A stretch of 64,000 bases of DNA from Amaurobius ferox (lineage: Eukaryota; Arthropoda; Arachnida; Araneae; Amaurobiidae). The position numbers and the translations under genes were made by a program. The stretch is taken from the NCBI GenBank assembly GCA_951213105.1, contig OX578155.1, positions 33,811,984 to 33,875,983 on the forward strand, read 5' to 3'. The notes below the pieces were generated by a model. It was not told the origin of the DNA. It saw nothing but the letters and a program-made list of their open reading frames with translations, and did no database searches. Shown here one piece after another: positions 1-9,568 of this stretch (the first letter of the stretch is position 1; every line of letters begins with the position of its first letter).

Positions 1-427
1 CACATGCAAATGTTTTCTCACCTGTATGCACAAGTTTGGGTCTATTTAAATTACTTTATTGTAAAAATGGCATCTGGCACATTTCACATTCAAATGGTTT
101 CTCACCTAAGTGCACAAGTTTGTGTCTAAAACACTTTTTTATGAAAATGCTTTCTGGCACATTTCACATACAAATGGTTCCTTACCTATATGCACATGTT
201 TGTGTTGAATTAAAATACTTTTACTTGAAAATGCTTTTAGTCACGTTTCACTTGCAAATGGTTTCTTCCTTGTGTATATACATATTTGTCCTTATCTATA
301 TTAAGTTTTCTCAAAATGCGTTCTGGCATATTTCACTTACAGGTTTCTCACCTGTATGCACATGTATGTATTGAACTAATTAACTTTAATTTAGAAATGC
401 TTTCTATCACACATCATATGCAAATGG
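1..427 (-). pseudogene. Decayed C2H2 zinc-finger repeats
   Basis: On the minus strand this stretch still shows the finger linker (TGEK-like) and CxxC/HxxxH spacing about every 84 bases. The frame is broken by small indels and stops, so it cannot encode a continuous protein. It lies immediately 3' of the finger frame ending at 428 and matches the decayed fingers that follow the right-hand array (9569 to about 9993), as its mirror image. The window starts inside it, so its true end is not visible. Confidence 0.7.
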
Positions 428-1200
428 TTATTTAACTGTGTGCACATGTTTGTGTCTAACTAAACAACTTTTTGTTGAAAATGCTTTTTGGCACATTTCA
501 CATGTAAATGGTTTCTCACCTGTGTGCACAAGTTCGTGCTTATTTAAAATATTTTTTAGTAAAAACATTTTCTGGCATATTTCACATGCAAATGGTTTCT
601 CACCTGTGTGCACAAGTTTGTGCGTATTTAAAATATTTTTTTCTGAAAATGCTGACTGGCATATTTCACATGCAAATGGTTTCTCACCTGTATGCACATG
701 TTTGTGTACAACTAAATTACTTGTACTTGAAAATATTTTCTGGCACATTTCACATACAAATGGTTTCTCACCTGTGTGCACATGTATGTATTGAACTAAT
801 TAACTTTAATTTAGAAATGCTTTCTATCACACATCATATGCAATTGGTTATTTAACTGTGTGCACATGTTTGTGTCTAACTAAACAACTTATTGTTGAAA
901 ATGCTTTTTGGCACATTTCACATGTAAATGGTTTCTCACCTGTGTGCACAAGTTTGTGCTTATTTAAATTAATTTTTTGGGAAAAAGCTTTCTGGCATAT
1001 TTCACATGCAAATGGTTTCTCACCTGTATGTAGACGTTTGTGTACAACTAAATTACTTTTACTTGAAAATGTTTTCTGGCATATTTCACATGCAAATGGT
1101 TTCTCACCTGTGTGCATACGTTTGTGCTGATCTAAACTACTTTTATATGAATATGTTTTCTGGCACATTTCACATGCAAATGGTTTCTCACTTGTGTGTA
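361..1200. repeat. 420-bp tandem duplication (5 finger units)
   Basis: Positions 361-780 and 781-1200 are two direct copies spaced exactly 420 bp apart, which is five 84-bp finger units. The first about 180 bp of each copy, carrying the 3' end and stop codon of the finger frame, are almost identical, while the rest is more diverged. The duplication therefore copied the gene's C-terminal fingers together with its stop codon. Confidence 0.8.
428..781 (-). pseudogene. Four-finger C2H2 fragment beyond the main stop codon
   Basis: An open frame of 117 codons encodes four canonical C2H2 fingers of 28 residues (linker TGEKPF, CEMC/CEIC, H-x3-H), ending in the same ...HKHVHTVK tail and TAA stop as the neighbouring frame at 848 and the intact right-hand gene. 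The first Met falls inside a finger linker, so it is not a natural gene start. The fragment is the downstream copy of the 420-bp duplication, lying 3' of an existing stop codon, and it would be translated only by readthrough or from its own transcript. It is most likely a non-functional by-product, although all cysteine and histidine ligands are intact. Confidence 0.65.
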
Positions 1201-1213
1201 CATGTTTGTGCAT
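848..1213 (-). pseudogene. C-terminal fingers 13-16 of left zinc-finger gene, cut off by a stop
   Basis: These 121 codons continue in the same frame as 1241-2209. They contain the end of finger 12 and four complete C2H2 fingers, then the shared TVK stop. The apparent start Met is the residue preceding the HKHVH ligands of finger 12, not a start signal. The only thing separating this piece from the upstream frame is one TAA codon (minus strand, 1241-1243), so 848-2209 was one 16-finger gene of about 453 codons. One linker reads TSEK instead of TGEK. It is probably untranslated in the present allele. Confidence 0.75.
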
Positions 1214-1240
1214 ATCTAAATTATCTTTCCGCGAAAATAC

Positions 1241-2209
1241 TTAACGGCATATTTTACATACAAACGGTTTCGCACCTGTGTGCACAAGTTTGTGTGTATT
1301 TAAAATCTTTTTTTGTGAAAATGCTTTTTTGCATATTTCACACGCAAATGGTTTCTCACCTGTGTGCACAAGTTTGTGTGTATTTAAAATATTTTTTCGT
1401 GAAAATGCTCTCTGACATATTTGACATGCAAATGGTTTCTCACCCGTATGCACACGTTTGTGCATATATAAATTACCTTTTTGAGAAAAAGCTTTCTCGC
1501 ATATTTCACATGCAAATGGTTTCTCACCTGTATGCAGATGTTTGTGTTCAACTAAATGACTTTTACTTGAATATGTTTTCTGGCATATTTCACATGCAAA
1601 TGGTTTCTCACCTGTATGCACACGTTTGTGTGCAACTAAATTACTTATACTTAAAAATATTTTCTGGCACATTTCACATGCAAATGGTTTCTCACCTGTG
1701 TGCACAAGTTTGTGCCTATATAAATTATTTTTTAGTGAAAATGCTTTTTCACATATTTCACATGTAAATGGTTTCCCACCTGTATGCAGACGTTTGTGTT
1801 CAACTAAATTACCTTTAATTGAAAATGCTTTCTGGCATATTTCACATGCAAATGGTTTCTCACCTGTGTGAACAAGTTTGTGCATATATAAATGACCTTT
1901 TTGTGAAAATCCTTTCTGGCATATTTCACATGCAAATGGTTTCTCACCTGTATGTACACGTTTGTGTACAACTAAATTACTTGTACTTGAAAATATTTTC
2001 TGACACATTTCACATGCAAATGGTTTCTCACCTGTATGTACACGTTTGTGTACAACTAAATTACTTTTACTTGAAAATGTTTTCTGGCACATTTCACATG
2101 CAAATGGTTTCTCACCTGTATACACATGTTTGTGTTCAACTAAGCTACTTTTACTTGAAAATGTTTTCTGGCACATTTCACATGCAAATGATTTCTCACC
2201 TGGTGTCAT
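1241..2209 (-). CDS. C2H2 zinc-finger array protein (left copy, truncated)
   Basis: The frame encodes 322 residues and nothing but C2H2 fingers: eleven complete 28-residue fingers plus the first half of the twelfth. Each has C-x2-C, F, L, H-x3-H and a TGEKPF linker. Finger 1 ends HKHVY, so its last histidine ligand is lost. Finger 6 has TGGK and finger 12 TGAK linkers. The frame stops at a TAA in place of the Gln codon after the second Cys of finger 12. The start (MTPGEKSF) has the same position as in the intact right-hand gene, and no N-terminal ZAD, KRAB or BTB domain is visible. Proteins of this family are usually nuclear and DNA-binding; that role is inferred from the fold. It could be expressed as an 11-finger protein or be a pseudogene. 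Confidence 0.7.
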   Translation of the reverse strand: MTPGEKSFACEMCQKTFSSKSSLVEHKHVYTGEKPFACEMCQKTFSSKSNLVVHKRVHTGEKPFACEMCQKIFSSTSNLVVHKRVHTGEKPFACEICQKGFSQKGHLYMHKLVHTGEKPFACEICQKAFSIKGNLVEHKRLHTGGKPFTCEICEKAFSLKNNLYRHKLVHTGEKPFACEMCQKIFLSISNLVAHKRVHTGEKPFACEICQKTYSSKSHLVEHKHLHTGEKPFACEICEKAFSQKGNLYMHKRVHTGEKPFACQICQRAFSRKNILNTHKLVHTGEKPFACEICKKAFSQKKILNTHKLVHTGAKPFVCKICR

Positions 2210-3006
2210 GTTAATTTTGATTTAAATTGATCTTTATTAACACTTTCTGGCATATGTTACCTGCAAATAGTTTCTCACCCATGTTAATAAGTGTTGAACT
2301 AAACTACATTTTAGTGAAAATATTTCTGGCACATTTCACATGGAAATCCTTTCTCTCTTGTTTGCCCAAGTTTATGACTATTTAAAACATCTTTTTGTAA
2401 AACTGTGTTCTAGCATATTTCACATGGAAATGGTGTCTCACCTGAGTGCACAAGTCTATGTGCATTTGAAATACATTCCAGCTATATGCTTTCTGCCACA
2501 CTTCACATGCAAATGCTTTCTCACCTTCTATACAAGTTTATGTGCATTTAAAGTACTTTATAGTGAAAATGCTTTCTGGGACATTTTATATGAAATGTTT
2601 CTCACCTATGTGCACAAGTTTACATCTATTTAATGAACTTTTTATGAAATTTCTTTCTGGCACATTTTGCATGTAAATAGCTTCTCACATGTGTGTACAA
2701 GTTTGTGTACATTTAAGGCACTTTTTAGTAAACATTTTTTCTGGCATGCAAATTGTTCCTCCTATGTTTGCATAAGTTTAATACTGTTTAAAGCATCTTT
2801 TTGTTACAATGCTCTCTGGCACACTTTAGATGAAAATAATTTTTCAAATGTATGTAGGAACTTTAGATTATTTGAAATGGTTTATTACATGTGTGCACAA
2901 TTTTTTGCAAATGCTTTCTCCCATTCCACATGTAGTGTGTATTTGCATGCACAAATTTGTGACTAATTAAAGCACCATTTTACATAAATGCCCTCTAACA
3001 TATTAT
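2210..3006 (-). pseudogene. Decayed finger repeats upstream of left array
   Basis: Upstream of the left array start, the minus strand keeps about nine degenerate 84-base units with recognisable finger framework (TGEK-like, CxxC, HxxxH), broken by frameshifts and stops. The same degenerate units lie upstream of the right array (7493-8278), so the decay predates the palindrome or was copied by it. The array start codon sits directly downstream of an in-frame stop. The present first Met is therefore probably a secondary start inside a once longer array. Confidence 0.65.
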
Positions 3007-3020
3007 ACAAACAAATAGTG

Positions 3021-3078
3021 CCGGTCACACATTATGCTACCATAAGCCTTAGGGTTGGTCATGTTGTCTGGGTCTTCA
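3021..3078 (+). mobile_element. 5'-truncated SINE tail with 14-bp TSD
   Basis: A 58-bp fragment resembles the 3' end of the SINE at 58031 (GGTTGGTCATGTTGTCTGGG compared with GGTAGGTCGGACGGTCTGGG, then a CAA-rich tail). It is flanked by perfect 14-bp direct repeats ACAAACAAATAGTG at 3007-3020 and 3079-3092. The TSD and 5' truncation point to LINE-type target-primed insertion. The same insertion is in the right arm, so it predates the palindrome. Confidence 0.7.
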
Positions 3079-3092
3079 ACAAACAAATAGTG

Positions 3093-4102
3093 GGCTTCCG
3101 TCCATATGTTTATATTGAGTCAAAACATATTTTTTGAGGAAATGGAAGAGAGGCATCTTTGAAATATTTTGCATGTATTTTACAAAATATTTTTTACTAT
3201 TGCCAACAATTTTTATTTATCTAAATAAATGTGTTGCTGTTTTTGAGAATAATTTCTTAATGCAATTTATTAGAAAACGATGTTTCACTGAGATTCACAT
3301 GTAGTATTCTTTGCTCCAAAAGCTTCCTGATATATTTCTGATCCAAGTGACTTAATATGAGCACAGCAATTTGTTTTAATTAAATATGTTTCACTTAACA
3401 AATTTCTTTTGATTTTTTTACAAATATTGATGCAAATGGCCAATGTTTATGGCATATAACATGAAAATGACAAATTTTGGAAAACATTTTTTCTTATATT
3501 TCACTGGATAAATATTGATATTAAAGATAACTTATAATAAATGCATTATGATATATGTTGAAATAAATCACATTTCACGAATTGTTCAGGTATTCGTAAA
3601 TTCAAATCCTCTTTTGTTTTCATAAATGGTTTTAGTATGAAATCTAGATTCGGATTTAGAGAACTGAGTGTGCCTCCTTCTATTCAAAAAATTTATAATA
3701 AAAATTATTTTCTTGTAAAAGAGCAACAGTTGATTAGCTGTTAGTGGGCGCATCACATGGGCCACAATGCTTTTTTTTGTATACCTCAATAAAGTTTTCA
3801 GTTTAACAAAAGACTTATCACAATTAATAAAATAATGGGTGTAGAAAAAATGTATGTAAGGCATAAATTAAAGAATTTCATTTAAAACTAGTTTGAGTTT
3901 CATTCAACCAATTTCTAGTATCAGAAAAGCTAGGTTTTTGCACTTAATAATAAGAAATATAAACATCATCCAACAGAAACTCTTCAAATATTTATTTCAT
4001 TCTTAAGCAAATAAGAATTGCACAGAAATCAGAATAAATTAATATATCTCAGTTAAGTAATTCCAAAAATATCACAGCACTCAATTCTTTTGGTTGCAGT
4101 AA
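3093..4102. other. AT-rich arm sequence, no gene seen
   Basis: About 1 kb with no supported coding region. It is mirrored at 6383-7405. A short open stretch at 3586-3864 on the minus strand is not kept as a frame in the mirror copy and resembles no known family. Confidence 0.6.
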
Positions 4103-4183
4103 ACTTACGATGCGTTAGAGAGGGGACAGCTCCGTCCAATCGCATGTTCTGAAAACGTACCTGCTACATCTGCTGCTTTGAGG

Positions 4184-4235
4184 CGTTGCCTACGTGATAA
4201 TAATTATTACGCATATGTATATTACGTAGGCAACG
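4184..4235. repeat. Miniature 52-bp inverted pair of the same termini
   Basis: A CGTTGCCTACGT end at 4184 and an inverted ACGTAGGCAACG end closing at 4235 lie back to back with an AT core. This is either a minimal two-TIR remnant or the scar of an internal deletion. Confidence 0.5.
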
Positions 4236-4959
4236 ACCAAACATGGGGTTGGCGCGCTCTTGGCGATGGTTTGGTTTGATCCGAGCGCTTGGCGATGATC
4301 TGGTTTGGGTCCAAGCCGATTTTCAATGTTATAACCCTATTTCGCTCGGCGAAAACTTAGAACAACAGACTAGCGTGGTTTGAGTAACGTGAAAAAGGAT
4401 TATTTGTTAAGTGTTTAGATCATTTTATAGAAATGGATTGATAAAAGAAAACTGGTTACGTTACAGGGTATGTAATTTATGTTTATTAAAATTGAAATAA
4501 TTTTAGCTATCACCATCCTACATACGTGTTCATTATAGGTATACACGTGTTCATAAGTATACACGTGTCCATATAAGTATACATGTGTTCATCCGTTGCC
4601 TACGTAATATACAAGCCCCGGAAATTTCACGTATTTTCGTTCAAAAACGGGCGACAGCTTAGTTCACTCCAGTGTCCGCTAGGATCGCTTTTATTTCCTG
4701 TCCTTTCGCAGTTTTTCAATGTAAATAATAAAGCACTCGTAAGGGTTTGGGTGCATTTTTGTTTAAAGCTTTTTTCCATAATTTTATATTTGTTATTTTT
4801 TATTAAATTATACTGATTTTTATAGCATTAATATAACAATATTGTGCAAAAATAATTCGGTAAAAATGGTACATTTTTGTGTACCATATTGCAATTCTGA
4901 TTGTAACGTAACGTAAGCAAAAGGTTAAAACTATTTTCTTTAACAAATTTTAATATATT

Positions 4960-5001
4960 AAATACATATGCTTGGGATAAAAATCCCAAGCATATGTATT
5001 T
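4960..5001. repeat. Perfect 19-bp hairpin
   Basis: Stem arms 4960-4978 and 4983-5001 are exactly complementary (AATACATATGCTTGGGAT core) around a 4-nt A loop, inside the nested TIR element near the palindrome centre. No terminator or miRNA function is claimed. Confidence 0.8.
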
Positions 5002-5320
5002 TTATCATAAGCCTTTTATCCGAAATAACTTAATTCCCCTTCATTATTGATGGGCAAACCATTAATATGTAATAATTTAATAAGCATTATTATTTTATAT
5101 AACCCAAACTTATAAATGTGAAATAAATTAATGCATGTTCATGTTGTTTAAAATCAATTAATTTAAAAAAGTCATTGATTTTAATGAATAATTTTTTAAA
5201 AAAATAAGTGATTTAAATCAATAATTTTTTTTTAAACCAAGTAATTAAAATCTTGATTTAAATCAATCTATCCTGTCAACCCATTGGATTTAAATTTAAT
5301 CATTGGATTTAAAAAAATTA

Positions 5321-5892
5321 AAAATATTTTAATTTTTATTTAATATAATTTATAAAGCTTCATTTTTATTTTATAATAACTAAAATAAAAAATTGAAAAT
5401 TTTAAAATTATTAAAAAATACTTGTTAATAAAAAAATTTCGCTTTTAAATTGAAAAAAAATATTCACTTCTGACATTCCCCTTTGAAAATTTCTGGCTTC
5501 GCGCATGTTTACAGGTATATTTCCTTCTTGCTGTAAAAATTATTTTAACATTTTAAATGCTGATTTAAATCAATGTATCCTGTCGAACCTCCCCCTTCCA
5601 TTTTTTTTAAAATTATACACTCCCCAGTTTATGAATCCTGAAGAACTCCCGGCGGGGGGAGGGGGGTACTTTATGGCGGATTTAAAAATATTTTAATTTT
5701 TACTTAATATAATTTATAAAAATTCATTTGTATTTCATAATAACTAAAATAAAAAATTGAAAATTTTAAAATTATTAAAAAAACTTGTTAATAAAAAATT
5801 TCGCTTCTGACATCCCCCTATGGAAATTTCTGGCTTCGCGTATGTTTACAGGTATATTTCCTTCTTCCTGTAAAAATTATTTTAACATTTTA
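5321..5892. repeat. Diverged direct repeat, two copies of 210-235 bp
   Basis: 5321-5555 and 5684-5892 share the same order of AT-rich blocks, ending in a near-identical segment containing TTTCTGGCTTCGCG and GTTTACAGGTATATTTCC. A GC-rich island with a G run (about 5649-5667) separates them. This is an internal duplication of the spacer element. Confidence 0.75.
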
Positions 5893-6382
5893 ATAATTAA
5901 TAACGTTTGCCTTTTTTAATTTACTAAACGATAAAACATATTAAAGACGTTAATTTTGTACCTTTTTTTTTATTTACAAAACTAAAAATGTTCTATGTTA
6001 AATAAAAAATAACTACATTTATTAAACAAATAATACGCAAACAGATGCGGATTTTAATTTGTTAGATAATGTAAAGAAATCTAAAAATACAAGGATTATA
6101 AGAACTTTGACAGTAATAAATCAGATCCGTCAGGAAATAACAGCGCCCTCTACCAACTGTTCTGGAACTACACATTCCCCACTTTCTAAATCGAAATTTC
6201 CCGGCCTTTATTATCACGTAGGCAACGGTTCATCATACGAAATTAGTGCTGTGTTGTTATTGCTGCCGGATTAGACTAAATTTTAAGAGGTAGTGGTTAT
6301 AATTAGTTAAAAAATATTTTCCAATTATTATCACGTAGGCAACGTCTGTGCACGGGATTGCCGCTATCTCGATCCTTGATTG

Positions 6383-7405
6383 TACTGCAACCAGAAGAAT
6401 TGAGTGCTGTGATATTTTTGAAATTTCTTAACTGAGATATATTAATTTATTCTGATTTCTGTGCAATTCCTATTTGCTAAAGAATGAAATAAATATTTGA
6501 AGAGTTTCTGATGGATGATGTTTATATTTCTTATTATTAAGTGCAAAAACCTAGCTTTTCTGATGCTAGAAATTGGAGGAAGAAATTGGTTGAAAGAAAC
6601 TCAAACTAGTTTTAAATGAAATTCTTTAATTTATGCCTTAAATACATTTTTTCTACTCCCATTATTTTATTAATTGTGATAAGTCTTTTGCTAAACTGAA
6701 AACTTTATTGAAGTATACAAAGAAAGCATTGTGGCCCATGTGATGAACCCACTAAAAGCTATTCAACTGTTGCTGTTTTACAAGAAAATAATTTTTATTA
6801 TAAATTTTTTTATTAGAAGGAGGCACACTAAGTTCTCTAAATCAGAATCTAGATTTCATACTAAAACCATTTATGCAAACAAAAGAGGATTTGAATTTAC
6901 GAATACCTGAACAATTCGTGAAATGTGATTTATTTCAACATATATCATAATGCATTTACTATAAGTTATCTTTAATATCAATATTTATCCAGTGAAATAT
7001 AAGAAAAAATGTTATGCAGAATTTTTCATTTTCATGTTATATGCCATAAACATGGACCATTTGCATCAATATTTGTAAAAAAAATCAAAAGAAATTTGTT
7101 AAGTGAAACATATTTAATTAAAACAAATTGTTGTGCTCATAGTAAGTCACTTGGATCAGAAATATATCAGGAAGCTTTTGGAGGAAAGAAAACTACATGT
7201 GAGTCTCAGTGAAACATCGTTTTCTAGCAAATTGCATTAAGAAATTATTCTCAAAAACAGAAACGCATTTATTTAGATAAATAAAAATTGTTGGCATTAG
7301 TAAAAAATATTTTGTAAAATACATGCAAAATATTTCAAAACATGCCTCTCTTCCATTTCCTCAAAAAATATGTTTTGACTCAATATAAACATATGGACGG
7401 AAGCC
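6383..7405. other. AT-rich arm sequence, no gene seen
   Basis: Mirror image of 3093-4102. A 67-codon open stretch at 7009-7212 is not preserved as a frame in the other arm and is not accepted as a gene. Confidence 0.6.
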
Positions 7406-7419
7406 CACTGTTTGTTTGT

Positions 7420-7477
7420 TGAAGACCCAGACAACATGACCAACCCTAAGGCTTATGGTAGCATAATGTGTGACCGG
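7420..7477 (-). mobile_element. Mirror copy of truncated SINE tail
   Basis: Minus-strand copy of the 58-bp SINE fragment at 3021-3078. Flanking repeats are still present (7406-7419 and 7478-7491) with one mismatch. It was carried along with the arm and is not an independent insertion. Confidence 0.7.
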
Positions 7478-7492
7478 CACTATTTGTTTGTA

Positions 7493-8278
7493 TAATATGT
7501 TAGAGGGCATTTATGTAAAATGGTGCTTTAATTAGTCACAAATTTGTGCATGCAAGTACACACTACATGTAAAATGGGAGAAAGCATTTGCAAAAAATTG
7601 TGCACACATGTAATAAGCCTTTTCAAATAATCTCAAGTTCCTACATACATCTGAATTACTATTTTCATCGAAAGTGTGCCAGAGAACATTGCAACAAAAA
7701 GATGCTTTAAACAGTATTAAACTTATGCAAACATAGGAGGAACTATTTGCATGCCAGAAAAAATGTTTACTAAAAAGTGCCTTAAATGCACACAAACTTG
7801 TTATGTGAGAAGCTATTTACATGCAAAATGTGCCAGAAAGCATTTTCATAAAAAGTTCATTAAATAGATGTAAACTTGTGCACATAGGTGAGAAACATTT
7901 CATATAAAATGTCCCAGTAGGCATTTTCACAAAAAGTACTTTAAATGCTCATAAACTTGCATAAAAGATGTGAAAGCATTTGCATGTGAAGTGTGGCAGA
8001 AAGCATATTGCTGAAATTTATTTTAAATGCACATAGGCGTGTGCACTCAGATGAGACACCATTTCCATGTGAAATATGCTAGAACACAGTTTTACAAAAA
8101 GATGTTTTAAATAGACTTGTTTTAATAAACTTCTGCAAACAAGAGAAAAAGGATTTCCATGTGAAATGCGCCAGAAATATTTTAATTAAAATGTAGTTTA
8201 GTTCAGCACTTATTCACATGGATGAGAAACTATTTGCAGCTAACATATGCCAGAAAGTGTTAATAAAGATCAATTTAA
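7493..8278 (+). pseudogene. Decayed finger repeats upstream of right array
   Basis: Plus-strand 84-base units with degraded TGEK linkers and CxxC/HxxxH framework, with frameshifts and stops throughout. A TAA at 8276-8278 lies in frame just before the intact array, which fixes the array start downstream. It mirrors 2210-3006. Confidence 0.65.
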
Positions 8279-8290
8279 ATCAAAATTAAC

Positions 8291-9568
8291 ATGACACCAG
8301 CTGAGAAACCATTTGCATTTGAAGTGTGCCAGAAAACATTTTCAAGTAAAAGTAGCTTAGTTGAACACAAACATGCGCATACAGGTGAGAAAGCATTTGC
8401 ATGTGAAATGTGCCAGAAAACATATTCAAGTAAAAGTTATTTAATTCAACACAAACGTGTGCATACAGGTGAGAAACCATTTGCATGTGAAATATGCCAG
8501 AGAACATTTTCACAAAAAAATTATTTAAATACTCACAAACTTGTGCACACAGGTGAGAAACCATTTGCATGTGAAATATGCCAGAAAGCATTTTCACATA
8601 GAAGTACTTTAAATGCGCACAAACTTGTTCACACAGGTGAGAAACCATTTGCATGTGAAATATGCCAGAAAACATTTGCACAAAAACAGATTTTAAATAC
8701 GCACAAACTTGTGCACACAGGTGAAAAATCATTTGCTTGTGAAATGTGCCAGAAAACATTTTCAAGTAAAAGTAATTTAGTTGAACACAAACGAATGCAT
8801 ACAGGTGAGAAACCATTTACATGTGAAATATGCCAGAAAGCATTTTCACAAAAAATTATTTTAAATGCGCACAAACTTGTTCACACAGGTGAGAAACCAT
8901 TTACTTGTGAAATGTGCCAGAAAGCATTTTCACATAAACATAATTTAAATAAGCACAAACTTGTGCACACAGGTGAAAAATCATTTGCTTGTGAAATGTG
9001 CCGGAAAACATTTTTAAATAAAGGTACTTTAGTTGCACACAAACGTGTGCATACAGGTGAGAAACCATTTGCATGTGAAATATGCCAGAAAGCATTTTCA
9101 CAAAGAAGTATTTTAAATGCGCACAAACTTATTCACACAGGTGAGAAACCATTTGCATGTGAAATATGCCAGAAAACATTTGCACAAAAACAGATTTTAA
9201 ATACACACAAACTTGTGCACACAGGTGAGAAGCCATTTGCATGTGAAATATGCCAGAAAATATTTTCAAGTAAAAGTAATTTAGTTGCACACAAACGTGT
9301 GCATACAGGCGAGAAACCATTTGCATGTGAAATATGCCAGAAAGCATTTTCACAAAAAAATATCTTAAATACGCACAAACTTGTGCACACAGGTGAGAAA
9401 CCATTTAGATGTGAAATGTGCCAGAAAGCATTTTCACATAAAAATAGTTTAAATAATCACAAACTTGTGCACACAGGTGAGAAACCATTTACATGTGAAA
9501 TGTGCCAGAAAGCATTTTCAAGAAAAAGTAATTTAGTTAGACACAAACATGTGCACACAGTTAAATAA
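8291..9568 (+). CDS. 15-finger C2H2 zinc-finger protein (intact right copy)
   Basis: The frame encodes 425 residues: fifteen tandem 28-residue C2H2 fingers and a three-residue TVK tail. Finger 1 (residues 1-30) is degenerate because its first Cys is Phe (FAFEVC). Fingers 2-15 keep all Cys2His2 ligands and TGEKPF/TGEKSF linkers. Helix contacts at -1, 2, 3 and 6 vary, for example Q/N/Y/T in finger 3, S/S/N/E in finger 6 and R/S/N/R in finger 15; position +1 is mostly Lys. Fingers 4-9 and 10-15 look like a six-finger duplication. No N-terminal effector domain, nuclear signal outside the fingers, or intron is seen. The ATG follows an in-frame stop at 8276. A sequence-specific nucleic-acid-binding nuclear protein is the family expectation. 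Expression is unproven, and an upstream exon could exist elsewhere. Confidence 0.8.
   Translation: MTPAEKPFAFEVCQKTFSSKSSLVEHKHAHTGEKAFACEMCQKTYSSKSYLIQHKRVHTGEKPFACEICQRTFSQKNYLNTHKLVHTGEKPFACEICQKAFSHRSTLNAHKLVHTGEKPFACEICQKTFAQKQILNTHKLVHTGEKSFACEMCQKTFSSKSNLVEHKRMHTGEKPFTCEICQKAFSQKIILNAHKLVHTGEKPFTCEMCQKAFSHKHNLNKHKLVHTGEKSFACEMCRKTFLNKGTLVAHKRVHTGEKPFACEICQKAFSQRSILNAHKLIHTGEKPFACEICQKTFAQKQILNTHKLVHTGEKPFACEICQKIFSSKSNLVAHKRVHTGEKPFACEICQKAFSQKNILNTHKLVHTGEKPFRCEMCQKAFSHKNSLNNHKLVHTGEKPFTCEMCQKAFSRKSNLVRHKHVHTVK

Larger units (their letters stand above)
1..4102. repeat. Left arm of zinc-finger palindrome
   Basis: Reverse-complement of this arm aligns with 6383-about 9993, through the zinc-finger arrays and also through about 1.9 kb of unrelated AT-rich sequence between array and spacer. 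Landmarks are the GGTTGCAGTA-type junction at about 4095 (mirror near 6385), a shared truncated SINE at 3021-3078 (mirror 7420-7477), and the MTP...EK array start at 2209 (mirror 8291). Match to the right arm stops at about 4102. The arm continues past the left edge of the window. Confidence 0.85.
4594..6227. mobile_element. Nested TIR element with 7-bp target duplication
   Basis: Termini CGTTGCCTACGT (4594) and its inverse (ending 6227) are directly flanked by GTTCATC at 4587-4593 and again at 6228-6234. This supports a 1634-bp DNA transposon making 7-bp duplications. No transposase frame is visible, so it is non-autonomous. The 71-codon open stretch at 6059-6274 resembles no known family. 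It sits within the outer terminal pair 4184/6344. Confidence 0.65.
4184..6344. mobile_element. TIR element filling the palindrome spacer (outer pair)
   Basis: The left end CGTTGCCTACGTGATAAT (4184 on) and the right end ending at 6344 are perfect inverted repeats of 22 bp. The element spans 2.16 kb and contains no recognisable transposase. No target duplication is seen for this outer pair. Two more copies of the same terminus lie inside it, so it may be a nested or rearranged structure rather than one element. The superfamily is not recognised. Confidence 0.55.

Noticed and set aside
438..2214. Plus-strand open frames across the left finger array (repeating [13 protein letters not shown] or FHMQMVSHL)
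   Set aside because: They are antisense reflections of the 84-bp finger repeat; the minus strand encodes proper C2H2 fingers. The same applies to minus-strand frames over 8286-9404.
3586..3864. 92-codon minus-strand frame in the left palindrome arm
   Set aside because: The mirror copy near 6640-6910 does not keep the frame, and no family is recognised.
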